From the NCBI RefSeq assembly GCF_000003195.3, contig NC_012879.2:34153505-34217504 (forward strand): a stretch of 64,000 nt of DNA. The letters run 5' to 3'. Below are positions 10,829 through 21,778 of this stretch, piece after piece. Under the pieces are notes generated by a model. The model had not been told where the DNA came from. It was given only the letters and a program-made list of their open reading frames with translations, and did no database searches. The number at the start of each line of letters is the position of its first letter. Position 1 is the stretch's first letter. The translations under genes were made by a program, and so were the position numbers. The DNA is from Sorghum bicolor (taxonomy: Eukaryota > Streptophyta > Magnoliopsida > Poales > Poaceae).

Positions 10829-12369
10829 CATTCAGAGACCCCGAGCATTGTGCATGCTTCTTGAATGCAAGCAACCTTGGGCCTTAACCCCTTTTAATGG
10901 ACCAAAGAAACGACTAAAAAGATCTTTTCAGGGCCTCTGACCAACCACACGTGCACAGAGTTCAAAAATTTTGGAATTTCCGGCTCGGGACCCGGCGCCC
11001 ACCGACTACACCCGGCGCCCACCAACCCCCTTCCACGATTTCACGTCGGTTTGCCACGTGTTGGCCGATCTACGCCTTTGGGAGTTCAAAATTCCAAATA
11101 TCATCGAAAACTCGCAACAGAAAGAAGGATCGGGAACTTTAAATCCTGGCTCCATCACTAGTCTTGAATTAGTGAGAGAAGCAATAATACAAGACACAGC
11201 TTGTTCCAGAATAAATTTTGAATGCTCTAGTTTTCTCGGGCCTTCCAATTTTGTCTACATTGGATAATCTTCGCACCAGCATATGTTACAATACCAGCCA
11301 TTTCCATCGAGTACCATCCTGCACCCTAAACAAAAAGGTATTCCAGAATTAAAAGTTGCACCCTAATCCACTAGCTTGAACCCATATTTGAGGGTATTCG
11401 AGGGCAGTGTTCATAAGCAGGAACAGGATTTGGAAGCATGTAGTCACTGAGCTGAGGATGGCAGCATAACAGCTCCCAACATCTGGAGAGTATAGCCAGC
11501 AAAATGAGCATTGGTGGACCAATTGGCAGCATATCAGCTCCCAACACCTGGATAGGATAGCAAGCAAAAAAGAGCATTCGACCAATTGACAGCATAACCG
11601 CTCCCAACATCTGGAGAGGATAGCCACCAAAAAGAGCATGCAGATTGCCTAGGGTAACTTGAGGGTGCAAGGTCGTCTAGTCTCATTCTTGTACTCCCTG
11701 CATCACTTCTCAGATAAATTTGGAACTTAGATGTCAGAGTAGGTACAGCAGGTTATAAGTTAATAGAACTTTGCTGGAGAAACCCACATGCTAAAAGGTT
11801 GTTGTTCATTTTGCAGCCAGTTCACATCAATCCTGGGAAATGGAATGAAATTAGAGGTTCAACACTAGTATTCCACGAAAACAAATTTCGTATGCAAATG
11901 CAAATTTCGTATTCAAATGGACATGTAGCACTTGAGAATAAAATGCACAAAGAAACACAAATTCTCATACAAATTTAGGGCCATTCGGACAACGCATATG
12001 AAATTACCATCATATCGAGAAAAAATGCTGGACATTTCTATTCACAGAACTGCAATATGTGAGATTAAACACGTCCTATCCACTTCATTATGAAGTTCCC
12101 ACACAACACATAAAGTTTTCATCACATCCAAAAGCCGATGCATGGAAATTTCTATGCTCAGATAATTAAGCCAAAATAGAAAAAAGAAATATATTAACAT
12201 CATTGCAAAGTAACAAAAAAAAGAAAAAATTCCCTTGGCTCGGAGATTCAGTTGGACACTGGAAATCCAAAGTTATAGAAAAGGAAACACATTCCCATGA
12301 AAACTTTGGATAAGAATAATGGGTTCAAATAGTGTGCATAGGATAAGATTCTCACGATATTATGATAGT
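10829..12369. other. Downstream of the Athila fragment; mostly unassigned
   Basis: The first 250 bases are probably element 3' untranslated sequence (GC-rich, with CCCGGCGCCCACC written twice near 10992-11028). From about 11250 no family could be recognised apart from the tandem repeat at 11459-11641. No convincing gene. Confidence 0.4.
11459..11641. repeat. Three imperfect tandem copies of a 55-67 bp unit
   Basis: The phrase AGCATAACAGCTCCCAACA with variants recurs three times (starting about 11462, 11527 and 11592), each followed by CTGGAtAGgATAGC and AAAAAGAGCAT-like sequence. Spacing is near 65 bp. Apparent minus-strand frames here only echo the repeat. Confidence 0.75.
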
Positions 12370-12660
12370 TTAACCTTCGTTCAAGAAAAGAATATTCACT
12401 AACCTGGCCTGGGAATTCTTTAGTTCATGTTTATACTTTAGTATCATCTGGTAATATTTCATCCTCAGATCTTTACCCTTCTGTTTTACCCTATTCATCA
12501 CAAAGACATTGTATTCCATTTTATCAAATGCAGATTCCTCATTTTTCTGAAACCATTCGCAGATCGCTTCTGTAATAGCCATCACATATACACCACAGTT
12601 ATATGAGTCCTCCTGCTGTGGCATAGGGGCATCACAGACATCTTTGGCAAAAGCAGAACG
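12370..12660 (-). pseudogene. C48 cysteine protease C-terminal fragment (DEN1/Ulp1-like)
   Basis: The minus-strand frame contains MPQQEDSYNCGVYVMAITEA, where NCGVY includes the catalytic Cys of C48 SUMO/NEDD8 proteases and the upstream Gln helps form the oxyanion hole. A C-terminal helical stretch rich in Lys follows (MKYYQMILKYKHELKNSQ). The catalytic His and Asp region is missing. The frame upstream (12661-12771) is unlike the family and runs into an assembly gap. It is related to the tandem copies at 19795-21640, with matching wording such as NCGVYV and FAK. Fragment only. Confidence 0.75.
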
Positions 12661-12791
12661 CGAAAATTCGGTGTGTACATGTTGGGTAGATACTATCCTG
12701 ATCGTCCAGCCAATCTCGAGATATGTGTAACTGACTCTGACAGCTCCTTTGTATATCCCTTTTTCTCCCATACGTTCCTGTATACGTACTC

Positions 12792-12891
12792 NNNNNNNNN
12801 NNNNNNNNNNNNNNNNNNNNNNNNNNNNNNNNNNNNNNNNNNNNNNNNNNNNNNNNNNNNNNNNNNNNNNNNNNNNNNNNNNNNNNNNNNN
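12792..12891. other. Assembly gap (100 N)
   Basis: Exactly 100 N, flanked by TACTC on the left and TACTCATAC on the right. This may be a collapsed or unresolved repeat. It separates the protease fragment from the plus-strand gene. Confidence 0.98.
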
Positions 12892-12956
12892 TACTCATAC
12901 ATTATCTATACAAATTCTATATACCTCTATTTTTTGTGTTATCGTTCTTCCTCCCC

Positions 12957-13406
12957 TGACCGGCTCCAGGTCGCTTCTTTCCAAGATCCCAATCCAAATC
13001 TCGCTGCCGGCGTTCTTCCCCATCGAGCGCTCTCTCTCTCCCACGACCTTTTGTTGCGCAATCTCTCTCCTCCGTTCTATCCCTCTCCTCTACTCCATGC
13101 CGTCGCCCTAATCAGCTGCGCCATCTCCACCGCCGCTCGCCGCTGCTCTTGCCGCTGCTCCCATCTACCCCTCCGGCGCTCGCCGCTGCTCCAGTCTGCC
13201 GCTCCCTCCGACGCTCACTGCTGTTTCGCTTCGCCACCCCTCCGGCGCTCGCCGCTCCCATCTACCCCTCCGCCGCTCGCCGCTGCTCCAGTCCGCCACT
13301 CAATCTGATGCTCACTGCTGCTTCGCTTCGCCACCCCACTCAGACGCTGCTCTTGCCTCTCTCTAAATCAAAATTTTCTTGACAAGCCATCTTTTTTGGA
13401 TGACTG
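12957..13406 (+). other. Putative 5' untranslated exon of the plus-strand gene
   Basis: A C-rich, CT-rich stretch unlike its AT-rich surroundings ends at GATGACTG followed by GTAAGT (13407-13412), a perfect plant splice donor. It contains a duplicated segment but no frame that continues into the coding exons. The intron to the first coding exon would be about 2.4 kb, which is typical of grass leader introns. The start is approximate. Confidence 0.45.
13161..13337 (+). repeat. Direct duplication, two units about 79 bp, offset 97 bp
   Basis: The segment from CATCTACCCCTCCGGCG to CTTCGCCACCCC (about 13162-13240) is repeated with scattered changes at about 13259-13337. It lies inside the C-rich putative leader exon. 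Confidence 0.8.
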
Positions 13407-15827
13407 GTAAGTACTGAAAGTGTTTATTGTAACTGGTTTTTTATGTTGCGTTACAGTATAAAGTTCAGATCCATGTTTTTTCTGTTGCCAAATCCCAAGT
13501 TGCATTACAGGATCCATGTCTTCACCCAGCACAATCTTTCTTTATAATATTTGTACTTATTATATTATTTGAATAAATGCATCTGTCTATTTTTTTGTCG
13601 AACTACTCACTGACGCTGTTGGTCAAATATTTAGATGAACATATTTTTTTCCATATCTCCAGTTATATTCCTTTTATGACTAATTTATTTATTTTAGCAA
13701 TATTAATGTACACCTGATATAAAAGAATGGCTTATGTTACGATCATAGAATTTCCCAATGTATTGTCTTAAGATTTCGTAAGTTGCCTTTGAGATTTGTA
13801 CTAGTTTTTTTTTCTTTGAGCACTTTGATAACATTTGGCTTATATCTTTCACTCTCCTTGGTGTAGAAATCTTGGTCACAATCAGCTCTCGAAGATCAAT
13901 TATTGTTTAATCAGCTCACAAAATATAACAAAGTTGCATGTTATTTTTCTTTCTTGAGCTATTTAAAATTGGTAGAGCAAGGGAGCATATGTACCTTCAA
14001 AAATAGATGTTATGCCTTGGCTTTTGAATGCTTCCTTATACTGTTTGATGACTCGTGAGAGGAGCTGTAGTTTCTTTTTCATGGACAGGCTAGTTACACA
14101 TTATTATTTCCAAAAAAAATCATTTAGTTACAGTTCTAAAGCTAAGCACAAATAGGTGATCAGGCAGCAGCTTCTCCCCTAACTCCTAGAGAAGTACAAA
14201 CCTGTAGAAAAAAAATCTGATTAGTTATTATGTGTTATCCTTCGATATAGAGTAGTGGGAGCTCACTTTTTGTGAACGTTGGATTGATGGGGGATGGGAT
14301 TAGTAGGGCCTTGCAGAACTGGGGATCAAAATTGTGTATTCGTGCACATATCTCCAAGCAGGTAAAGTCAGATAAATGGTTTCTATACTGCTGTTTTTTT
14401 GTATTATGATATTCAAATCCTTTGCAACATCAAGTGAGCTAGTGTGGTACCTGACCATGCATTTCTTTGATCCTATTCAGAGAATTTAAAATTTTGTCAA
14501 TTCTGGCTATGTTATTTTAAGGTTCAAGCATATTTTAAAGTCTAAAGCTGATGCTTGCATGAGAGAGGAGTAGAAGGAACATGTTGATTTTACAGCTAAC
14601 TGGCAATCATGCTATTGTTCTCGTTTTATCTGACCGTAGATGTTCTCTCTATAGACTGCAAGTGATAAGAAGTTTGGTGGACTAAGTTTATCATCTGAAG
14701 ATGTTTGGTCAAGTCTTGCAGTTATATGTAAAAATTCCCACTGTTCGCGCTATTAACATGCTACGCATGGTTGCAAATAAAATGAGTTTTCAGAACATAG
14801 TGGCCATGCCCATCTTCAGTCAGTGTATCTTATGGGATTAAATGTCATCTTAAATCGTAAATGTGTAGGGACCAACTAGTAAAACAATAGTAATATACTT
14901 CAGCGCTACCAAAAGAATTCCAGTAAAAAGAAGCTAGTTGCAAGACTTATTTTGTTCAACATTTTCAAATTTAAGTACAGATTATTCAGCTACTTTTTAG
15001 TACAGATTATTCAGCTACATTTTAGTGCAATTCCTAGAGAACAAGTTCAGTTTCACATGATTCTTAAGCATAGTCACCGACTTTTTGATATACTTATCAG
15101 ATGCTGAATAAAAGGTTGCAATGACTAGTATAGATTTCTCTGAATGCAGACCTTGTTAGGATAATACAAAAACTCAAAAAGTTTGGGTCTATACTTGTAT
15201 GATAACATTCAAACATATATTGTACAATGTTCTCAGTTTATTTTGCTATAAATTTGTCGTAACTACCAACCATGTCTATGAACTAACAATTTTGGAAGCC
15301 AATCCTTTTACAAATTTTGCATTTGTGTATGGTTGCAGGCTTCAGGTAGGGAGCATTACTAGTGCTAATAAGAACAAGAAGGATTTTGTTAGCAGCATTA
15401 CAGTGACGGAGGCCTGCTAGGAGTCTTCTAGGTAACAACAACTTGAGTAGATGTTTTGTAGCACAAGTTGATTCTTATTCTTACACACCCCTAGCAATTT
15501 TTATTCTGTAAATTTACTCTGGATGGAAGATCTAGATTCTATAAGGCGATAACTTATTGAGAATAGATCTCTTCCTGACCTTTTATTAGGTTTTTATTAA
15601 AAATCTAGATTCCATAAATGCAATGGGGTTTTCCTGTTCTGAAAATTTGTACTAACCCTTTTTTTTCTTGTCCATATTCAAGATTAATCTTTTTATTGAT
15701 AGCTCGTCAGATCTCTTCTCCCTATTGACAGCTTGAGGTCTTCCCCAATTTGCATAACTCCAATACCTCTTTGGTCTTTGCTGCAAGCTGTTCTTTAGAC
15801 CACCAAGGTGTGCCAGGCTAGCAAGCG

Positions 15828-17748
15828 ATGGCGCCGCATGGGGCTGCCATTCCCCCTCTAGATCAGTCAAATGATTTGTCTCAGCCGCGAGTGGACACGA
15901 CTTCCTTCATCCAACTCATGTGTTCTCTCCCAGTGTCACAGTCCACTAAAACCGTAGCTTTCCCTCCAGCCTATCAATCTTGGCAACCACATTTTTCTCA
16001 AAGGTACTTCTTGTTTATTGTGTTCTCAAGGCTTATCCAAATTAATTTTGCTAGCTTCCTAGTGCAGATTTGATTCCATACACTTCTGTGATTATCTCTC
16101 TCTCTCAAAAGAATCATATGTTAAATGTTCTTCTTTTTCTATTGAAGAGATCAAGCTGAGAGGATCTCTTTCATGGACCTTATGAGGGGAGCTGGCAATG
16201 GTGTTTGGAATAAGGACAATATTTTTGAGGACAGTTCTCCTATTTTCAATGGCTCTACCACCTTTAGATCTGTGAGTTCTGATGCAGGTAATTGCTTGAA
16301 GGTTTGTTGAAAACATGACACATATGAGTACTTCTGTATTTCTAATCTTGAACAAACCCAACATCTAAAATAGTGATTGTTGTGATCATCTTCATCATAT
16401 TGTGGAAGTGCCAAGTGTTTGTGATGCCCTGGGCTATAGCAAACTTCTATAGGATTCTTTGGCCCGAGAAAAAAAGTTATAGACAAATCGGCTTAATTAT
16501 AGAGAAAGATTACATAGAGAACTCACTTTAGCATTGACTGTGAATCAGTCCCAATAGGATTCACGCAACCTTTGATTTTTCTTTCGCATCAGTCTGTTAT
16601 TGGACTAACTCATCAATTTGTTTAATTATCCATTGATTAGTGCTACAAATACTATATGATTACAGGTTCTCATTTAGGAATTTTCAATAATATGTGACAT
16701 CTCTAAAATGTTAAATAAAAGAGAAATCCATCTATTGACTAAACAACACATACTATTTCATCTTTAAAATGCTAACTAGAATAAGTTATCTGTGATTAGT
16801 GCAACCCAAATGGTAGGAACATCTGGTGGATGGAGTCAACATTGTGCGAACAAACACTCATAAAAATTCCAATGAGGTTATTTATATTTTCTTTTTATCT
16901 ATGTTAAGGTACAACACATTTGGATCTTCCATGCGCCGATGTTATTAAGCTTGGGATGAGCAATCTAGGTACGCCCATAGATGCTAGTGGGAAAATGGAA
17001 AAATTTTCTGCACAAGACCGTGTGTCTCCAGGTCCATTTGATTCCACTATCTTGAGATCCACCAATTCTCTTTCAGGTAATCATCTAAAAAACTTCTACT
17101 AGTACACAATCCCTTAATTTTATCCTAAAGTTACCCATACTGTTATTTCAATTGTCCTGAGCATGGCATTTTCTAATGTACTAGGGATGCATGGCACATT
17201 TCTGGATCTTTGTCCCTCTTCTTCTAGGACGACCATGCTACCTGGGAAAAATCCTAATGGCTACAATCCTACTTCAACCTTTCAAATCATCAATGAAGAG
17301 TTGACATATAAGTATGGGGCCAATGCAGTCCATGTTACTCCTGATTCTCCTAGTAGGCTTGTTGTGGATGATTCTGGTTATGCTAGCTCAGAGTCTTCAT
17401 TGTATGACGTTGACTCTGATGATGAAGATGGTGCTCTTGGTTTTCAAGATGAAAACAACATTGAAGGACATAAGTAAGTCATGTGTTTCTATATATTTTT
17501 AAAGTCATATCACTAGCTTATAACATCTTAACTAATGGTAACTACGCATATATTTTTTATAGCTTGGCTGGGTCTTCTGAATGTCCAGTCAATAAAATTT
17601 GTAATGCTAGGGAACAAGTGCCTAGCACCATCAATCAAGGTGATGCTAATCCAGTGGAGGATTGTCCTTGTATTAATGGAAATCCATTTATGCATGTTAT
17701 GACTCAAGTTACAGAAGACACGGTGCAAACAGTAGCATGGAAGAAAAG
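15828..17748 (+). CDS. Unrecognised five-exon protein, 3' end uncertain
   Basis: Five exons join in one frame with canonical GT...AG borders: 15828-16003, 16148-16287, 16909-17076, 17185-17473 and 17563-17748 (176, 140, 168, 289 and 186 nt, about 319 codons). All four junctions keep phase (2, 1, 1, 2), which is hard to obtain by chance. The start is MAPHGAAIPPLDQSND. The protein is hydrophilic with a Ser-rich middle and an acidic patch (SSLYDVDSDDEDGALGF), with no transmembrane segment and no motif I know. A tiny last exon at 18223-18241 (Thr-Glu-Arg-Val-Gln, stop) is possible, otherwise the 3' part is lost. It could be a captured host gene fragment or a transposon gene. Confidence 0.6.
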
Positions 17749-18275
17749 GTATTTACTTTCCTATAATGATGTGGCATGCCATCTCAAGTTTACTCTAACA
17801 TCTAAAACAAACATTGTTGCCTCACTATATATTCTAATTGCAATGTGTCTATTTAAAATTGATAAAATTTGCTATATATGACTTTTACTTCTTGGTAATA
17901 TATGTGAAGTTCCATGTACTGCCCAATAGGTGATAACTTTCTAGTCTATTTTGTTTGATAATAAAGCTGACTTTGTAAAAAGAATGTTGCCATGTACAAT
18001 TCTGATATCTATGTGAATTTCTTGGTGCTATTTGTGCATTACCATGTACCATAGCATTCCATCTAAAGTTGGGCTATAGTAATGAATTATGAATGTGACT
18101 TGGCCAAGTATCTTTCTAAAAATTGTTAATATGCATGAGCTATATATACATCCAGTTATATAATCTAGTTAAACTTAATATTTGTTTGACTTCTCGAAGT
18201 TCGTGATATGTACTTATTTTAGAACAGAGCGAGTACAATGAGCTCATGGATGGCAATGGTTGATGATCTAAAATA

Positions 18276-18659
18276 CTTCATCTATCCCAAAAAATGTCGC
18301 TATGATTTTTGTGCTGGTCAAACTTTTTAAGTTTGGTTGCGTTTATAAAATATTAGTAATATTTGTATGTCCAATTAAGTTCATTATAAAAACAGATTCA
18401 ATGATCAATCTAATCATACTAATTAGTGTCGCTATGGTTTATATACTAGTCAAACTTTTCTAAGATTGATTAGATTTACAGATAATATTTACAACATTCA
18501 TATCTCCAATTAAGTTTTTATGAAAATAGATTCACTGGTTCATCTGATGATACTAATTATGTACTATAAATTTTACTATTTTTTATAATATTTGATTGAA
18601 GTTAAAAATATTTGACACCTCGAGAAGCGAGAATGACACTTATTTTGGGTCATAGGGAG
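18276..18659. mobile_element. Stowaway-like MITE, TA target duplication
   Basis: The left end reads CTTCATCTATCCCAAAAAATG and the right end TATTTTGGGTCATAGGGAG, an imperfect terminal inverted repeat of the CTCCCTCCGTCCCAAA type found in grass Stowaway/Mariner elements. TA dinucleotides flank both ends (18274-18275 and 18660-18661). The internal sequence includes the repeated phrase GTCGCTATG...TAGTCAAAC. Non-coding. Confidence 0.7.
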
Positions 18660-18906
18660 TACACCCACAATGCAATACAAAAACAAATGCATATCTTATA
18701 CTTATAGGAGTTAAAGATACTTAATTTTACAATCAAACATTTCTCCAAGACACAATACAAATCCTTGACTGGTTTCATTGAGAAATGTAAATAAATAAAG
18801 ATTAATAAAAGTTCATGAAGAACGTGGGAAAAAGTAAATGAAAATGAGTTAACAAAAATAAAATAAGTGGTGCAAGTCAAGGGAAGAAATAACTCAAGAG
18901 CAGCAA

Positions 18907-19149
18907 GGCCTTGTTTAGTTCACCCCGAAAACCAAAAAGTTTTCAAGATTCCCCATCACATCGAATCTTGTGGCACATGCATAAAATATTAAATATAGAC
19001 GAAAACAAAAACTAATTACACAGTTTAGCTGTAAATCACGAGACGAATCTTTTGATCCTAGTTAGTCCATAATTGGATAATATTTGTCACAAACAAACGA
19101 AATTGCTACAGTACCGAAAAGTTTTCACTTTTCGGAACTAAACAAGGCC
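18907..19149. mobile_element. MITE of the GGCCTTGTTTAGTT family (243 bp), TSD CAA
   Basis: Terminal inverted repeats GGCCTTGTTTAGTT and AACTAAACAAGGCC, flanked on both sides by CAA (18904-18906 and 19150-19152). The interior includes CATCGAATCTTGTGGCACATGC and AATTACACAGTTTA, also present in diverged form in the copy at 49837. Its superfamily is not certain from sequence alone. Confidence 0.85.
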
Positions 19150-19794
19150 CAAGTGGGTTAGTGATTGTATTAGTTGAATATAGGAATGGAATATTTTTGT
19201 TCTTTTATACAGTGTTTTGTGATAAGATATTATTTCTAATATAAATTTAGAATATTAAGGCTGAAACAACATACTGTGCATGATGAAAAATAAAACTGAG
19301 ATATTTATATAGAAGTAAACTATTAAAAAGGCATATAAGAGTAAGCTATTAAAAAGGCACTGGCAATAAGTCGTAGAAAATAACAGAAAAAAGTACATCA
19401 AATGAAAAATTATTTATTGAATATAAGATCAGTGTGTGAATGAAAAAATAAAAATAAAATATAAGATCAGTGCACGATTAGTAATAGAAGATTAAAAATA
19501 TTTCTATTATTTAGATGTGCTGTTACCAAAGAAATACAGTTAAAAAAATATTTGCAAAAAGAGGAGTGAATGGGTGGGCAGCTGCTGACACAACTGTGCG
19601 GCCGCACATGGGTGGGTGAGTGTGCCAGCAGCACATGCAAGTGGGCGGCAGCACAAACATTGAAAAAGGAAAATCCAAGGAGAATACGGTGGAAAAAAAT
19701 GTTGGCACATGTGAATACGAGGAGAGAGGAAGGTGTCGCAAATCCCGAGAGCAGCTTTGGACGGGGAGGATAGTGGCTGCCCAGCATGTACATG

Positions 19795-20304
19795 CTGGGA
19801 GACATTTTTGGCAAAAGCAGGGTTAAATTCTTTTATTCTTCCAGAAATAAATTTCCCCACTTCCTGGTTAGCTGGCCTTGCAGTGTCATAACGATGGAGC
19901 ATGTGCCTTGTGTTGTCCAAAACTAACAAGCTATAATGGACCCCAGCATCAGAATCATAGGCATTCAACTGGTGACTATTCAGAGGAATAAATACTAATT
20001 TATATCGAAGCATTCTTGTGATACCATTGTTATCGTGCATTAACATTGTTGATTCAGCTTGACTTAACAGTAGGATCTTCTCATTTCTGTAGGTGGTAGA
20101 GAGGAAGGCTAATATTCTCTGAATTACACCATCAGTTATCAACCGTGTACCAGTAAGACTTTCTAGGTCTATTTGCAGTGCTTTAAGCTGCGCATCACTT
20201 AGTCCATCTGTACGCTCAGATGGTACATTAAGATTTTTTAGGTTTGTATGCAGTGCTTGACGCCGTTCACTTAGTCCATCCGTACGCTCAGATGGTACAT
20301 TTTC
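19795..20304 (-). pseudogene. DEN1/Ulp1-like protease copy 3, N-terminal half only
   Basis: Starts after a 3' splice site (TTTCCTGCAG on the minus strand) with ENVPSERTDGLSE, a phrase duplicated within the same exon. It continues through RLITDGVIQRILAFLSTTYR and VFIPL to GVHYSLLVLDNTRH, which carries the catalytic His, and HRYDT, which carries the catalytic Asp. Homology stops near FAKNV, before the Cys box, where unrelated sequence (19560-19794) begins. The layout HYSLLVL...HRYD matches DEN1/NEDP1 (SENP8) deneddylases better than SUMO-specific Ulp1. Without the Cys it cannot be a protease. Confidence 0.75.
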
Positions 20305-20512
20305 CTGCAAGAAAAAGAAAACCATAGCACATTTAAAGCTATAAGGCGCACTACATGGCCTTGCTGGGAAACAAAACTAAATCTGCAGCTTGATCTTACG
20401 GATCAAGAATCTACTTTCCAAAAGTGAGTGAGATTAAGTAATATTTCTAAAACTTTAAGAAGCAAAACAGAAGTGGTATTGCATGCACTGAGTTCTTTAG
20501 AAGTGGCATTGC

Positions 20513-21245
20513 TTACACTGAGTTAGCATGAATATCCCTGAAACAATGCTTTTCTGCAGAAGTATTCTCTAGTTCAGTGGTATTCAAGATAGCTGGGTCA
20601 CGGACAGCTTCATGGTTTCGTATCATCTGGTGATATTTCGTCCTCATATTGTGAACTTCACCCAACTCTTTTACCCTGTCTCTCAATTCATGTGTTAATT
20701 CCTCATTTTTCATACACCATTCATAGATCACTTCTGTAATGGTCAGCACATATACACCACAATTATATGGGTCCTGCCGCTGTGGCATAGGGGGCTGATA
20801 TATAACCACTTTGGCAAAAGCAGGGATCACTTTTCTTATACTTTCAGCAAGAGATTCTGCAACTGCCCGGTTAGCTGACTCTATAATGTCATAATGAAGG
20901 AACCTGTGTGTGCCTTTCTTTCTGTTGTGCAAAACTAACAAGCTTAAATGGACCAGCATAAGAATAGGGACGCATATCTGCACTTTTCAGAGGAATAAAT
21001 ACTAATGAAAAATCAAGCAGTGGTAATCTTGCAATAGCATCCATATTGGACATTGACGTCACTGACTCGCGTAACAATAGGATCTCCTCAATTCTAAAGG
21101 CGGTAGTAGACAAGATGGCAAATATTCTCTGAATTACACCATCAGTTATCCGCTTTGTACCATTAAGACTTTCTAGGTCTGCAAGCCGTGTTGTATGTTG
21201 TGCATCACTTAGTCCATCATCTTTATGCTCAGATGGTACATTTTC
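20513..21245 (-). pseudogene. DEN1/NEDP1-like deneddylase copy 2, nearly full catalytic domain
   Basis: Runs from ENVPSEHKDDGLSD after a TTGTAG acceptor to a stop at 20513-20515. It has ITDGVIQRIF, LVFIPL, VHLSLLVL (catalytic His), FLHYDI (catalytic Asp) and MPQRQDPYNCGVYV (oxyanion Gln and catalytic Cys), then a Lys/Glu-rich tail. One frameshift near 20955-20985 separates the first third from the catalytic part. C48 proteases of this subgroup remove NEDD8 from proteins other than cullins. All three catalytic residues remain, so the domain decayed recently. It lies downstream of topoisomerase II exons on the same strand, in the position of 3' exons. Confidence 0.75.
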
Positions 21246-21499
21246 CTACAAGAAAAAGAAAACCATAGCACATTTAAAGCTATAAAGCGCAATAAATGGC
21301 CTTGCTGGGAAACAAAACTAAATCTGCAGCTTGATCTTATGGATCAAGAATCTACTTTCCAAAAGCGAGTGAGATTAAGTAATATTTCTAAAACTTTAAG
21401 AAGCAAAACAGAAGTGGTATTGCATGCACTGAGTTCTTCAGAAATGACATTGCTTACACTGAGTTCTTCAGAAGTGGCATTGCTTACACTGAGTTCTTC

Positions 21500-21640
21500 A
21501 GAAGCCTGAATATCCCTCAAACAAAGCTTTTCTGTAGAAGGATTCTCTAGTTCAGTGGTATTCATGAAAGCTGGGTCACGGACAGCTTCACGCACAACAT
21601 CACTTAGTCCATCGTGTTTATGCTCAGATGGTACATTTGC
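21500..21640 (-). pseudogene. Protease copy 1 remnant (linker exon, core deleted)
   Basis: After a TTCTTGCAG acceptor the exon reads ANVPSEHKHDGLSD, then passes straight to VREAVRDPAFMNTTELEN, which in copy 2 is C-terminal to the Cys box. The entire catalytic core is therefore deleted. The 3' end holds three copies of a roughly 30-bp phrase encoding SEELS(V/A), each with a GTAAGC or GCATGC splice-donor-like core, derived from the topoisomerase donor at 21779. The exon would accept splicing from the topoisomerase exon ending at 21779 in phase. Confidence 0.65.
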
Positions 21641-21778
21641 CTGCAAGAAAAAGAAAACCATAGCACATTTAAAGCATTATGCGCAATCTTCTAGATCGAA
21701 TCTACATTCTAAAACTGAGGAGTGAGATTAAGTAATATTTCTAAAAACTTTAAGCAAAACACAAGTGGCATTGCTTAC

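Larger units (their letters stand above)
20305..21778. repeat. Tandem segmental duplication of intron plus protease module (about 0.95 kb unit)
   Basis: The sequence 20311-20520 repeats nearly word for word at 21252-21461 (for example CTTGCTGGGAAACAAAACTA and CTTTAAGAAGCAAAACAGAA), an offset of 941 bases. A shorter, more diverged third copy lies at 21643-21790. The duplicated block spans an intron and its flanking protease exon borders, so duplication was at DNA level and in tandem. Confidence 0.85.
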
